A stretch of DNA of 64,000 bases from DAOMFB01 sp963801475 (GTDB taxonomy: Bacteria; Acidobacteriota; Thermoanaerobaculia; UBA5066): the NCBI GenBank assembly GCA_963801475.1, contig CAWDEX010000003.1, positions 62,001 through 126,000 on the forward strand. Direction: 5' to 3'. The number at the start of each line of letters is the position of its first letter. Positions within the stretch are counted from its first letter, which is position 1. Below the pieces are notes generated by a model, which saw only the letters and a list, made by a program, of their open reading frames with translations, searched no databases and was not told the origin of the DNA. Positions 41,559 through 49,930 of this stretch are shown piece by piece. The translations under genes were made by a program, and so were the position numbers.

Positions 41559-43205
41559 GTGACGCCGAACCGGCACGCCCGTCAGACCTTGTCGATCGTC
41601 CTCGCGCTCCTCGCGGCGGCTTCCGCGCCGGCCGCGGAGACCGTCGAGCGCATCCTCGCCCACGTCAACTCCCGGATCGTCACACAGAGCACCTTCGACG
41701 CCCGCTACGAGCAGGCGATCCGGGAGCAGGGACCGCCGGCCAACGCCGCGCGCGCCGACGAACTGAAGAAGGCCCTCTTTAACACGCTCGTCAACGAGGC
41801 GCTCCTCGAAGACCGGGCGCGCGACCTGGACCTGATCACGAACGACAAGGAGATCGAGGAGCAGATCCGGCGCCTCAAGGAGGAGAACAAGATCACGAGC
41901 GACGCGGACTTCGAGAAGGCCCTGGAGTCCCAGGGGCTGACGCTCGAGAAGCTCCGCGACCAGCTCCGGAACGCGGGAACCGTGCAGCGCGTCGTCGGCC
42001 GCGAGGTTCAGAGCAAGGTCGACACGTCGGACGACGCCCTCCGCATCATCTACGAACGGGAAAAGGAGTCTTACCGGATCCCGGAGAAGGCCCGGCTCGC
42101 CGAGATCCTCGTGTCGCGCGGGGACGACCCAGCCGCCGCGCAGCTGCGTGTCCAGGCCGCCGTGGACAAGCTTCGGAGCGGCGCGAAGTTCGAGGAGGTC
42201 GTGAGGGAGTATTCCGACGGATCGACGAAGAACCGCGGGGGCGACCTCGGATGGGTGAGCCGCGGCGAGCTGGTCGTCGAGATCGACAAGACGGTCTTCT
42301 CCCTCCCGGTGAACACCGTCTCGGACCCGATCGCGACCAAGTTCGGCTGGCACCTCGTCAAGGTGCTCGAGAAGGCTCCCGTCTCGTACAGGCCCTTCTC
42401 CGAGGTGAAGGCGGAGATCCTGAAACGGGAGCAGGAGACGCAGTTCCAGAAGAAGCTCGCCGAATACCTCGAGAAGCTGAAGCGGGACGCCGTCATCCGG
42501 GTGGCGCCCGAGATGGCCGCCTACTACACTCCGCCGGCGCCGTCCCCCGATGCCGCAGTCTCGGTCCTGGCGCCGGGCGCCACCCCGTACGACGTGCCGC
42601 CTGTCACGCCGGGAAAAGCCCCGCGGGACTACGGTTTCGAGATCACGCCGACGGTCGGCTATCGCTTCGGCGGCACGACCTCGCAGCTGGCGAACTCGTA
42701 CATCGAGATGATCGGCGTGCCCGCCTCGATGAGCTGGGGCGCCACCGTGGAGTACCGCCTCTCCGACAAGTGGAACCTGGAGCTGCTCTGGAGCCACCAG
42801 GACACGGAGCTCCAGGCCAGGTTCACCTCGCTCGGGGAGGGCTACGACCGGAAGATCTCGCACCTGAACATCGACACTTTCCAGATCGGCGCCATGTGGC
42901 TGTCGGGAGACTCCTCGAACTCCGCGCGGCTCTACCTGGACCTGCTCTTCGGAGCGACGCTCCTCACGCCGTCTCCCGAGTTCACGTCGGTGCTGCGCTT
43001 TTCGGGGACTTTCGGCGGCGGGGTCAAGTACTACTTCACCGACCATCTCGGCGCCCGGCTCGGAATCCGTTGGATGCCCGTCTACATCAACTCGAAGAGC
43101 GCCGGCTACGGCAGCTGCAGTCCGTATTACGGCTGCTACACGTACTGGGGCTCGAACTACCTGTCGCAGGGCGACGCCTATTCGGGCCTCATCCTGAAGT
43201 TCTGA
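41559..43205 (+). CDS. SurA/PpiC-type folding factor fused to an outer-membrane beta-barrel
   Basis: 548 residues in one uninterrupted frame. Signal peptide (LSIVLALLAAASAPAAE), then a SurA-N-like helical region (VERILAHVNSRIVTQSTFD ... LKKALFNTLVNEALLEDRA), then a parvulin domain at about 177-272 (GGDLGWVSRGELVVEID, KFGWHLVKVLEK). A Pro/Ala linker follows (about 325-355). From about 357 comes a barrel of alternating strands (YGFEITPTVGYRFGG, WGATVEYRLSDKWNLELLW, GGGVKYYFTDHLGARLGIRW) that ends in LILKF, the C-terminal aromatic signal read by the Bam machinery. About eight strands are plausible. A chaperone tethered by its own barrel is unusual; see findings. Confidence 0.82.
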   Translation: MTPNRHARQTLSIVLALLAAASAPAAETVERILAHVNSRIVTQSTFDARYEQAIREQGPPANAARADELKKALFNTLVNEALLEDRARDLDLITNDKEIEEQIRRLKEENKITSDADFEKALESQGLTLEKLRDQLRNAGTVQRVVGREVQSKVDTSDDALRIIYEREKESYRIPEKARLAEILVSRGDDPAAAQLRVQAAVDKLRSGAKFEEVVREYSDGSTKNRGGDLGWVSRGELVVEIDKTVFSLPVNTVSDPIATKFGWHLVKVLEKAPVSYRPFSEVKAEILKREQETQFQKKLAEYLEKLKRDAVIRVAPEMAAYYTPPAPSPDAAVSVLAPGATPYDVPPVTPGKAPRDYGFEITPTVGYRFGGTTSQLANSYIEMIGVPASMSWGATVEYRLSDKWNLELLWSHQDTELQARFTSLGEGYDRKISHLNIDTFQIGAMWLSGDSSNSARLYLDLLFGATLLTPSPEFTSVLRFSGTFGGGVKYYFTDHLGARLGIRWMPVYINSKSAGYGSCSPYYGCYTYWGSNYLSQGDAYSGLILKF

Positions 43206-43215
43206 CCGGAGAGGC

Positions 43216-44352
43216 TCAGAGAGCGAGCAGGCCGGCCCGCCAGCGCGAGATGCCGGCGGCGGCGGCGAGGCGCTCGGGGCTCGAGGGCCGCTCCACGAGG
43301 AGGGCGCGCGCCGCGGCCGTCAGGACGGCCCGAGACGCGAGGACGCCGGGGTCGAGGCCGAGCGCCCGGGCCTTCCGGTCGCGCTGCTTCTTCATCTGAT
43401 CGACGGTGCGCTCGAGCTCGGGATCGGCCTCGGCCGCCTCGCCGCGCCGCGGGGCCGGCCAGGCCGACGGCGGCAGCCGGCGCGTCGCGTCGAGAACGCG
43501 CCGGAGCTCGGTGGCCAGGGCGCCCGGGAGCGGGCGAGGGCCGGGAAAGAGCCTCAGGAGGTCGCCCTCGCCCGCGGCGGCGAGCCGGGCGGCCGGGAGG
43601 AGGCGCTCGTTCGTCATCACGCGGAAGGGGGGGAGGTCGAGGTCCCGCGCCCGGGCCTCGCGGACCTCCCAGAGAGCGCGGACGAAGGCGCGCTCTTTCG
43701 CCGAGAGCGCGTTCGTCCCCTTGAGCCGCCAGTCGTTCTCCGTGTCCGCCGCGCGCTCGCGGGGAAACGGGGCGGCCGCGAGACGGGCGCATTCCTCCTC
43801 GTGCCAGGCGAGCCGCCCGAGGGCCGCGAGGTCGCTCTCGAGCGACGCCACGAGCGCGGGGAGGTACGCCACGTCGGCCGCGGCATAGGCGACCATGCCG
43901 GGCGGCAGCGGCCGCGCGCTCCAGTCGGCCCGCTGATGCACCTTGTCGAGCGCCACCCCGAGCCGCTTCGACAGGAGGGCCGAGAGGCCGATTTCCCGTT
44001 CGCCGAGGAGCTGCGCCGCGATCATCGTGTCGAAGAGCGTGCCGGCGCGGAAGGCATGGTCGCGATAGAGGAGGCGGAGGTCGTAGTCGGCGCCGTGCAT
44101 CAGGAGACGCCGCGGCACGAGGCGTTCGAGGAGCGGTGCCAGCGCGACCGGGCCGAGCGGGTCGACGAGGAAGACCTCTCCCGCCACCTCGAGCTGCACG
44201 AGGCAGATCTTCTCGAAGTAGTGGTGGAACGAGTCGGCCTCGGTGTCGAGCGAGACCGGAGCCGGAGCGAGCGCGTCCAGCCGGGCCAGGAGCGCCGGGA
44301 GAGAGGCGGGATCGTCCACGAGGGCGGCGGGGCGCGGGGCGTCGGAGGTCAC
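43216..44352 (-). CDS. rnd: Ribonuclease D
   Basis: 378 residues, the standard RNase D length. A 3'-5' exoribonuclease trimming tRNA and other RNA 3' ends. DEDDy catalytic motifs: VSLDTEADSF, MHGADYDLRLLY, LFDTMIAAQLLG and MVAYAAADVAYL. The HRDC region follows (FVRALWEVREARARDLDLPPFRVM) and a second, weaker HRDC-like helical segment at the end. GTG 44352 chosen because homology begins just after it; a longer frame would run into the mraZ promoter. A TACCCT box lies ten bases upstream. Transcribed divergently from the dcw cluster. Confidence 0.9.
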   Translation of the reverse strand: MTSDAPRPAALVDDPASLPALLARLDALAPAPVSLDTEADSFHHYFEKICLVQLEVAGEVFLVDPLGPVALAPLLERLVPRRLLMHGADYDLRLLYRDHAFRAGTLFDTMIAAQLLGEREIGLSALLSKRLGVALDKVHQRADWSARPLPPGMVAYAAADVAYLPALVASLESDLAALGRLAWHEEECARLAAAPFPRERAADTENDWRLKGTNALSAKERAFVRALWEVREARARDLDLPPFRVMTNERLLPAARLAAAGEGDLLRLFPGPRPLPGALATELRRVLDATRRLPPSAWPAPRRGEAAEADPELERTVDQMKKQRDRKARALGLDPGVLASRAVLTAAARALLVERPSSPERLAAAAGISRWRAGLLAL

Positions 44353-44414
44353 GGGAACGGGGAGGGTAGCACCCCGCAAAACCTTCCACAGCGGGACCTT
44401 CGTTCCTTTTCTCC

Positions 44415-44443
44415 TTGACGGGGGGACCCTGGGGTTCGATACT
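44415..44443 (+). promoter_or_regulatory. Sigma-70-type promoter of the dcw cluster
   Basis: TTGACG (44415-44420), a 17-base spacer and GATACT (44438-44443). This is the best-formed promoter in the window. Transcription should start near 44450, directly at the first GTGG box of the MraZ operator, leaving an 85-base leader before mraZ. Confidence 0.75.
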
Positions 44444-44448
44444 CGCCG

Positions 44449-44482
44449 GTGGAAAAAAGTGGTCATCTGTGGTGCATCGTGG
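44449..44482 (+). promoter_or_regulatory. Four-copy MraZ operator (GTGG at exact 10-bp spacing)
   Basis: GTGG occurs at 44449, 44459, 44469 and 44479, each separated by six variable bases. MraZ is known to bind direct repeats with a 10-bp period containing TGG(G) or AAAGTG cores upstream of its own gene. The second copy here reads AAAGTGG. The array covers the expected transcription start, so binding should repress the whole dcw cluster. Confidence 0.8.
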
Positions 44483-44534
44483 GCTGCGGAGGCTCCCGAG
44501 GGCCCACAGGGGCTCCCGTTTTCCGGGAAGGAAC

Positions 44535-44981
44535 ATGGAGCGGCTTCGAGGCAGCGCGGAGACGACGGTGGACGAGAAGGGCCGGTTCAAGGTGCCGGCC
44601 ATCTTCCGCGAGCCGATCGAGGAAACGTGGGGGCCAGATTTCTTCCTGACCTCGATCACCGGAGGCGACGTGCTCGTCTATCCGATGCCGGTCTGGAACG
44701 TCTTCGAGGAGAAGCTCGCGGCGCTGCCGCCGGTCCACCGGGCGCGCTCGAAGTTCCTGGAGCGGTTCAACACCTTCGGCCAGCCCGTGAAGATGGACCC
44801 GCAGGGGCGCCTCCTCATTCCGTCGCTCCTCAGGGACGTGGCCGGCATCTCCGGCGAGGCGCTGGTACTCGGGCAGACGGACCACCTGAAGCTGGTGAAC
44901 AAGACGAAGCACCTGAAGGCCCTCCGGGCCGAGAAGCTGACGGATGAGGACTACGACGCGCTGTCGCGCCACCTGCTCTGA
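44535..44981 (+). CDS. mraZ: Transcriptional regulator MraZ
   Basis: 148 residues with two SpoVT-AbrB-like MraZ domains, each with the DxxxR motif: TTVDEKGRFKVP and KMDPQGRLLIP. MraZ forms a ring and represses the dcw cluster by binding 10-bp direct repeats. The ATG at 44535 is preceded by GGAAGGA; a longer open frame upstream covers the promoter and operator and is not used. The rsmH gene follows after 15 bases. Confidence 0.95.
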   Translation: MERLRGSAETTVDEKGRFKVPAIFREPIEETWGPDFFLTSITGGDVLVYPMPVWNVFEEKLAALPPVHRARSKFLERFNTFGQPVKMDPQGRLLIPSLLRDVAGISGEALVLGQTDHLKLVNKTKHLKALRAEKLTDEDYDALSRHLL

Positions 44982-44996
44982 GGACGGAGGAGACCG

Positions 44997-45950
44997 GTGC
45001 ACGTTCCGGTCCTGCTCGGCGAGGTCGTCGCGCTCCTCCGGCCGGAGCGGGGCGGGACCTTCGTCGACGCGACGCTCGGCCTCGGCGGGCACGCCGAGGC
45101 GCTTCTCGAGGCGTCGCCCGGCGTCCGCGTGGTCGGAATCGACGCGGACCCCGAGGCGCTCCTCCTGGCGCGCGAACGCCTGGCCCGATTCGGAAGCCGT
45201 CTCGTTCCCGTCGAAGGGCGCTACGAGGAGCTCACGGCCCACCTCGACCGCCTCGGGATCGCCGAGGTGGACGGCGTCCTGGCCGATCTCGGGGTGTCTT
45301 CGCTTCAGCTCGACCGCGCGGAGCGGGGGTTCTCGTTCATGAAGGACGGGCCGCTCGACATGCGGATGTCGAAGGCGGGACCGTCCGCGGCGGATCTCGT
45401 CAACAGGCTGCCTCGGGAGGAACTCTCGCGGATCTTCCGCGAGTACGGGGAGGAGCGAATGGCCGGACGCATCGCCCGGGAGATCGCGGAGGCGCGCGCG
45501 GCGGCACCGGTGTCCACCACGGGGGAGCTTCGGCGCCTCGTGTTGAAGGCCACGGGGCCGAAGCGGGAGCGCCACAAGGACCCGGCGACGCGCGTCTTCC
45601 AGGCTCTCCGGATCGCGACGAACCGCGAGCTGATCGACCTCGAACGATTTCTCGACGACGCCATCGCGCGGCTCGCGCTCGGCGCTCGCGTCGCGGTGCT
45701 CTCGTACCATTCGCTCGAGGACCGGATCGTCAAGCGCGTCTTCGCGCGCCACACGGCCGGCTGTACCTGCCCGCCGTCCTTTCCCGTCTGCGTCTGCCCC
45801 CGGCGCCGGGTGATGGCGCTCGTCACGAAGAAGCCGATCCGCCCCTCGCTCCCCGAGCTGGCCCAGAACCCCCGCGCCCGCTCCGCGCGCCTGAGGGTCC
45901 TGGAGCACGCCCTCGAGGAGAACGGGCGGCCGGGTCCGCCGCCGCGGTGA
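44997..45950 (+). CDS. rsmH: 16S rRNA (cytosine(1402)-N4)-methyltransferase RsmH (MraW)
   Basis: 317 residues. SAM-dependent methylation of C1402 in 16S rRNA. Opening HVPVLLGEVVALL and motif FVDATLGLGGHAEALLE are typical, as are VVGIDADPEAL, GVLADLGVSSLQLD and the C-terminal SYHSLEDRIVKRVF. GTG start preceded by GGACGGAGGAG. A CxC/CxCP cluster (GCTCPPSFPVCVCP) in the late region is common in the family. Confidence 0.96.
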   Translation: MHVPVLLGEVVALLRPERGGTFVDATLGLGGHAEALLEASPGVRVVGIDADPEALLLARERLARFGSRLVPVEGRYEELTAHLDRLGIAEVDGVLADLGVSSLQLDRAERGFSFMKDGPLDMRMSKAGPSAADLVNRLPREELSRIFREYGEERMAGRIAREIAEARAAAPVSTTGELRRLVLKATGPKRERHKDPATRVFQALRIATNRELIDLERFLDDAIARLALGARVAVLSYHSLEDRIVKRVFARHTAGCTCPPSFPVCVCPRRRVMALVTKKPIRPSLPELAQNPRARSARLRVLEHALEENGRPGPPPR

Positions 45951-45963
45951 GGGGGGGCGGCCC

Positions 45964-46389
45964 ATGGCCTACGCGGTCCGCCGGCCCGTCGAGAACGTCT
46001 ACCTCGTCCGCGAGCGCGACCGGAAGAGGACGCGGGAGTTCGCGGCTCTCGCCCTCGCGGCCGTGCCGCCGATGCTCGTTCTCTTTGCCGCCATCTGGGC
46101 GAATCTCGAGACGGTCCGCCTCGGCTACCAGCTCGCGACGGTGGGAAAGCAGCGCGAGATGCTCCTGGAGCGGAACCGCCAGCTCCGGATGGACCGGGCC
46201 CAGGCCACGTCGCTCGCACGGGTCGACGAGATGGCGCGGCGGAGCCTGGGCCTCGTACCGCCCGCTCCCGAGCAGATTCTCCTGATCGGGCGCGGGACGT
46301 CCGGCGCGGCGGGAACCGTGCCGACGCCGCGCCGGGCCGCACCCGCGGCACCGCCCCCGACGCCCGACTCGACGGAGGAGGGCTTCTGA
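45964..46389 (+). CDS. ftsL: Cell division protein FtsL
   Basis: 141 residues. A short cytoplasmic basic N-terminus (RERDRKRTREF), one TM (AALALAAVPPMLVLFAAIWAN, about 28-48) and a periplasmic coiled coil (VGKQREMLLERNRQLRMDRAQ) with a Pro/Ala-rich tail. Its identity rests on this layout and on the position between rsmH and ftsI; sequence conservation in FtsL is low. The stop TGA overlaps the proposed CTG start of ftsI. Confidence 0.85.
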   Translation: MAYAVRRPVENVYLVRERDRKRTREFAALALAAVPPMLVLFAAIWANLETVRLGYQLATVGKQREMLLERNRQLRMDRAQATSLARVDEMARRSLGLVPPAPEQILLIGRGTSGAAGTVPTPRRAAPAAPPPTPDSTEEGF

Positions 46390-48428
46390 CGGCGACCGGC
46401 CGCCCGGACGCGTCCCGCCGCGCGCTGGTCCTTCTGGCCGGCGCGGGGCTCTGGATCTTCGTCCTCCTGTTCCGGCTCGTGGACCTGCAGGTGCTCCGGA
46501 AGGAGGAGTTCGCCCGGCGCGCGAAGAAGCAGCAGGAGCGGACCGTGGAACTCGCGCCGTGGCGCGGCGCGATCCTCGACGCGCAGGGGAAGTCTCTCGC
46601 CGTCACGGTCTACGCGGACTCGGTCTTCGCGATCCCTTCCGACGTCGAGAACCCGAAGGCGACCGCGACGACCCTGGCGCCGCTCCTGGGCGTGCCCGCC
46701 CGCGAACTCGAACGGCGGCTCTCGAACGTCGAGAAGGACTTCGTCTGGCTGGCCCGCCGGGTCTCCGAGGAGACGGCTGCGAAGGTCACGCGGACGCGCC
46801 TGCCCGGCGTGAAGCTCTGGAAGGAGTCGGCGCGGCGTTACCCGGAGGGGACCCTCGCCGCGGCGATCCTCGGCTACGTCGGAACGGACAACGTGGGGCT
46901 CGCGGGCCTGGAGCACCGCTACGACGCCGAGATCCGCGGGCAACCGGTCCGCATCACGCTCCTGCGCGACGCCGTCCAACGCCACTACGCCACGCGGCAG
47001 CCCGTCCGGTCCGCGGAGCGGGGGGGCGCCGGAGCGGGGACCGAGGGGTCCACCCTCGTCCTGACGCTGGACGCCTCGATCCAGCACGTGGCGGAGCGCG
47101 AGATCGAGACGGCCCGGCGCGAGCACGCCGCGCGTTCGGTCTCGGTCGCCGTGCTCGACCCGAAGACCGGCGCGGTGCTGGCGCTCGCCACCACCCCGGG
47201 TTTCGACCCGAATCACTACGGCGACGTGGACGCCGAGACGCGCCGCTGCCGGCCCCTCGCCGACGCCTTCGAGCCGGGATCCACCTTCAAGGTGATCACC
47301 TTCGCCGCGGCGCTCGACGCCGGCGCCGTCGCGGAGAACGACGTCATCGACTGCGGGAACGGGGCGCTGACGATCGGAACGACGACGATCCACGAGCACG
47401 GACGGAAGGCCTGGGCGACGCTGCCGCTCCCGGCCGTTCTCGCGCACTCCTCGAACATCGGGAGCGCGCGAATCGGGCTCTCGCTCGGCCGGGGGCCGTT
47501 CTACCGCGCCGTCCGCGCGTTCGGATTCGGCCAGCGGACGGGAATCGACCTGGACGGGGAGACGAGCGGCCTTCTGGCCGATGTCGCCTCCTGGAGCGCT
47601 CTCTCCCTCCCGACGATCTCGTTCGGACAGGAGATCGGCGTGACCCTTCTTCAGATGGCCCGCGGCTACGCCGCTGTCGCGAACGACGGCCTTCTTCCGA
47701 CGCCGTACCTCGTCCAGGAGATCCGCCGGAGCGAGAGCGACATCCGGCGGATCACGCCGCGGGCGCCCGTCCGGGTCGTCTCGCCGGCGACGGCGGCCAT
47801 CCTCCGGCGGCTCATGGCGGGCGTCGTCGAGGAAGGTACGGGGAAGCTCGCAGCCGTTCCCGGATATACGGCCGCGGGGAAGACCGGAACGGCTCAGAAG
47901 GCGATGCCGGGCGGCGGCTACGCGAAGGACAGACACGTCGCCTCCTTCGTCGGCTTCAGCCCGGTGGAGGCGCCCCGTCTCGTCGTGGCCGTCGTGGTCG
48001 ACGAACCCCGGGGGAAGTACTACGGCGGCGACGTCGCCGCGCCCGTCTTCTCGGCCGTGATGGGCGAGTCGCTCCGGCTCCTCGGCGTGCCCCCCGGCCT
48101 CCCCGACCAGGCGCCGGCAATCCTGACGGCGGACCTCTCGGCCGGCGCCCGCGTCGCCGGCCCGGCGCCGCTTCTCGTTCCGGCCGCGAACCGGTTCGAT
48201 GCCGGTGGCGCCGAGCCTGCCGAAGGAACGGTTCCGGAACTCGCCGGCCTCTCGGCCCGCGACGCCGTCCGGGCGCTCGCCCGAGCCGGGCTGACCGCGC
48301 GTCTTTCCGGGCGCGGCTTCGTCGTGGCGCAGGACCCTCCGGCCGGAACGGCTGCCGGGCGCGGCGGCACCTGCCTCGTGGCGCTGGCGCCGGCCGCCCC
48401 GGGCGGCCGGGGCGGGGCCGCGCCGTGA
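46386..48428 (+). CDS. ftsI: Peptidoglycan transpeptidase FtsI (PBP3-type) with PASTA domain, CTG start
   Basis: 680 residues from CTG 46386. Septal cross-linking enzyme. N-terminal TM (ALVLLAGAGLWIFVLLFRLVDLQVL), PBP dimerisation region, transpeptidase with SxxK S299-K302 (EPGSTFK), SSN 355-357 (HSSNIG) and KTG 499-501, then one C-terminal PASTA domain (VPELAGLSARDAVRALARAGL). Starting at the first GTG (46479) would cut the TM off. No ATG, GTG or TTG precedes it in frame, whereas CTG 46386 overlaps the ftsL stop as CTGA and is 7 bases after GGAGG. Confidence 0.93.
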   Translation: MTATGRPDASRRALVLLAGAGLWIFVLLFRLVDLQVLRKEEFARRAKKQQERTVELAPWRGAILDAQGKSLAVTVYADSVFAIPSDVENPKATATTLAPLLGVPARELERRLSNVEKDFVWLARRVSEETAAKVTRTRLPGVKLWKESARRYPEGTLAAAILGYVGTDNVGLAGLEHRYDAEIRGQPVRITLLRDAVQRHYATRQPVRSAERGGAGAGTEGSTLVLTLDASIQHVAEREIETARREHAARSVSVAVLDPKTGAVLALATTPGFDPNHYGDVDAETRRCRPLADAFEPGSTFKVITFAAALDAGAVAENDVIDCGNGALTIGTTTIHEHGRKAWATLPLPAVLAHSSNIGSARIGLSLGRGPFYRAVRAFGFGQRTGIDLDGETSGLLADVASWSALSLPTISFGQEIGVTLLQMARGYAAVANDGLLPTPYLVQEIRRSESDIRRITPRAPVRVVSPATAAILRRLMAGVVEEGTGKLAAVPGYTAAGKTGTAQKAMPGGGYAKDRHVASFVGFSPVEAPRLVVAVVVDEPRGKYYGGDVAAPVFSAVMGESLRLLGVPPGLPDQAPAILTADLSAGARVAGPAPLLVPAANRFDAGGAEPAEGTVPELAGLSARDAVRALARAGLTARLSGRGFVVAQDPPAGTAAGRGGTCLVALAPAAPGGRGGAAP

Positions 48429-49930
48429 GGCTCTCTCTCCTCGCGGCAGAGCTGCCGCACGAGCGGACGGGGGGGGGCGGCGACCCGGAGATCCTCGCCA
48501 TCACGCACGACTCGCGGCAGGCCGTCCCCGGTTCGCTCTTCGCCGCTCTGCCCGGCCTCGTCGTCGACGGCCGGACCTACGTCGCCGACGCCGTGTCGCG
48601 AGGTGCCGTAGCGGCGCTGGGGCTGCCTCCGTCGCCCCCGGCCTCCGGCGTCCCGTACCTCGGCGTCGGCAACCCGCGGCGGGCGGCGGGCCTCCTCGCG
48701 GCGAAGCTCGCGGGGTTCCCGGCCGGCCGCCTCGTCATGGCGGGCGTCACCGGGACCAGCGGCAAGACGACGACGACACTCCTCCTCGACCGGGTTCTCT
48801 CGGTCCGCCACCCGAAACGGGGGCTCTTCGGAACCCTCGTCTGGCGGGGCGCGGACGGTCGGGAGGTCGCCGCCTCCCGGACGACGCCGGAAGCGACCGA
48901 GCTGCAGCCGATGCTCGCCGAGCTCGCGGCCGACGGCGGCACGGCCGCGGCGATGGAATGCTCCTCGCACGCGTTGACGCTCGAGCGCCTCGCCGGGTGC
49001 GCGTTCGACGTGGGGGTCTTCCTGAATCTCTCGCGCGAGCACCTCGACTTCCACGGGGACATGGACCGCTACTTCGAGGCGAAGGCCCGGCTCTTCGGCC
49101 TCCTGAAGCCGGGCGGCAAGGCCGTCGTGAACCTCGCCGACCCGTGGGGACGCCGGCTCCTTCCGCGCATTCCGGGACCGTCCCGCTTCGCGTTCTCGCT
49201 CGAAGGCCACGCGGCCGCCGACGTCCGCGGGCGGATCCGCGCCGCCGCGCCGCGAATCTCCCTCGAAGTCATGATCGCGGCGACGGAGCAGACGTTCGAT
49301 CTCCGGTCCCCGCTCCTCGGCCGCCCGAACGCCGAGAACCTTCTCGCCGCCGTCGCCGCCGGTCTCGCTCTGGGGCTTCCGGCTTCGGAGATCCTCCGCG
49401 CTCTCGCCCAGGTCGACCGGATTCCCGGCCGGCTCGAACGCGTTCCGAACAACCGGGGTCTCCACGTTCTCGTCGACTACGCCCACAAGCCGGGAGCGCT
49501 CGAAGGGGTCCTCCTCACGGCGCGCGAGCTGGCGAAGACGACGAGCGGGCGCGTCCTCGTCGTCTTCGGCTGCGGCGGCGACCGCGACAAGGGCAAGCGC
49601 CCGGACATGGGGAAGATCGCGGCCATGCTCGCGGACGACGTCCTCGTGACGTCCGACAACCCGCGGACCGAGCAACCGGAGGCGATCCTCGCCGACATCC
49701 GGGCCGGCGTCCAGGCCGCCGGCAAGTCGGCCGACTACATCGTCGACCGGCGCGAGGCGATCGCCGAGGCGCTCCGGCGGGCGCGCCCGGGGGACGTCGT
49801 CCTGATCGCGGGCAAGGGGCACGAAGCCGAACAGGTCTTCGCCGACCGGCGGGTGCCGTTCGACGATCGCGAGGTGGCGGGCGAGCTCCTCCGGGGCCTG
49901 GCCGACCCCGACACGGGAGGGGCGGGATGA
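48425..49930 (+). CDS. murE: UDP-MurNAc-tripeptide synthetase MurE
   Basis: 501 residues. ATP-dependent addition of the third amino acid to UDP-MurNAc-L-Ala-D-Glu. Mur ligase ATP loop VTGTSGKTTTT, MECSSHALTLERL and VFLNLSREHLDFHG. The DNPR motif (VTSDNPRTEQP) indicates meso-diaminopimelate as substrate. GTG start overlapping the ftsI stop (GTGA). In most dcw clusters murF follows; here mraY follows directly. Confidence 0.95.
   Translation: MRLSLLAAELPHERTGGGGDPEILAITHDSRQAVPGSLFAALPGLVVDGRTYVADAVSRGAVAALGLPPSPPASGVPYLGVGNPRRAAGLLAAKLAGFPAGRLVMAGVTGTSGKTTTTLLLDRVLSVRHPKRGLFGTLVWRGADGREVAASRTTPEATELQPMLAELAADGGTAAAMECSSHALTLERLAGCAFDVGVFLNLSREHLDFHGDMDRYFEAKARLFGLLKPGGKAVVNLADPWGRRLLPRIPGPSRFAFSLEGHAAADVRGRIRAAAPRISLEVMIAATEQTFDLRSPLLGRPNAENLLAAVAAGLALGLPASEILRALAQVDRIPGRLERVPNNRGLHVLVDYAHKPGALEGVLLTARELAKTTSGRVLVVFGCGGDRDKGKRPDMGKIAAMLADDVLVTSDNPRTEQPEAILADIRAGVQAAGKSADYIVDRREAIAEALRRARPGDVVLIAGKGHEAEQVFADRRVPFDDREVAGELLRGLADPDTGGAG

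Noticed and set aside
44415..44534. N-terminal extension of mraZ to an upstream ATG
   Set aside because: The extension would translate the promoter and the GTGG operator array. MraZ family proteins begin at the MERLRGS-type start, which has its own SD.
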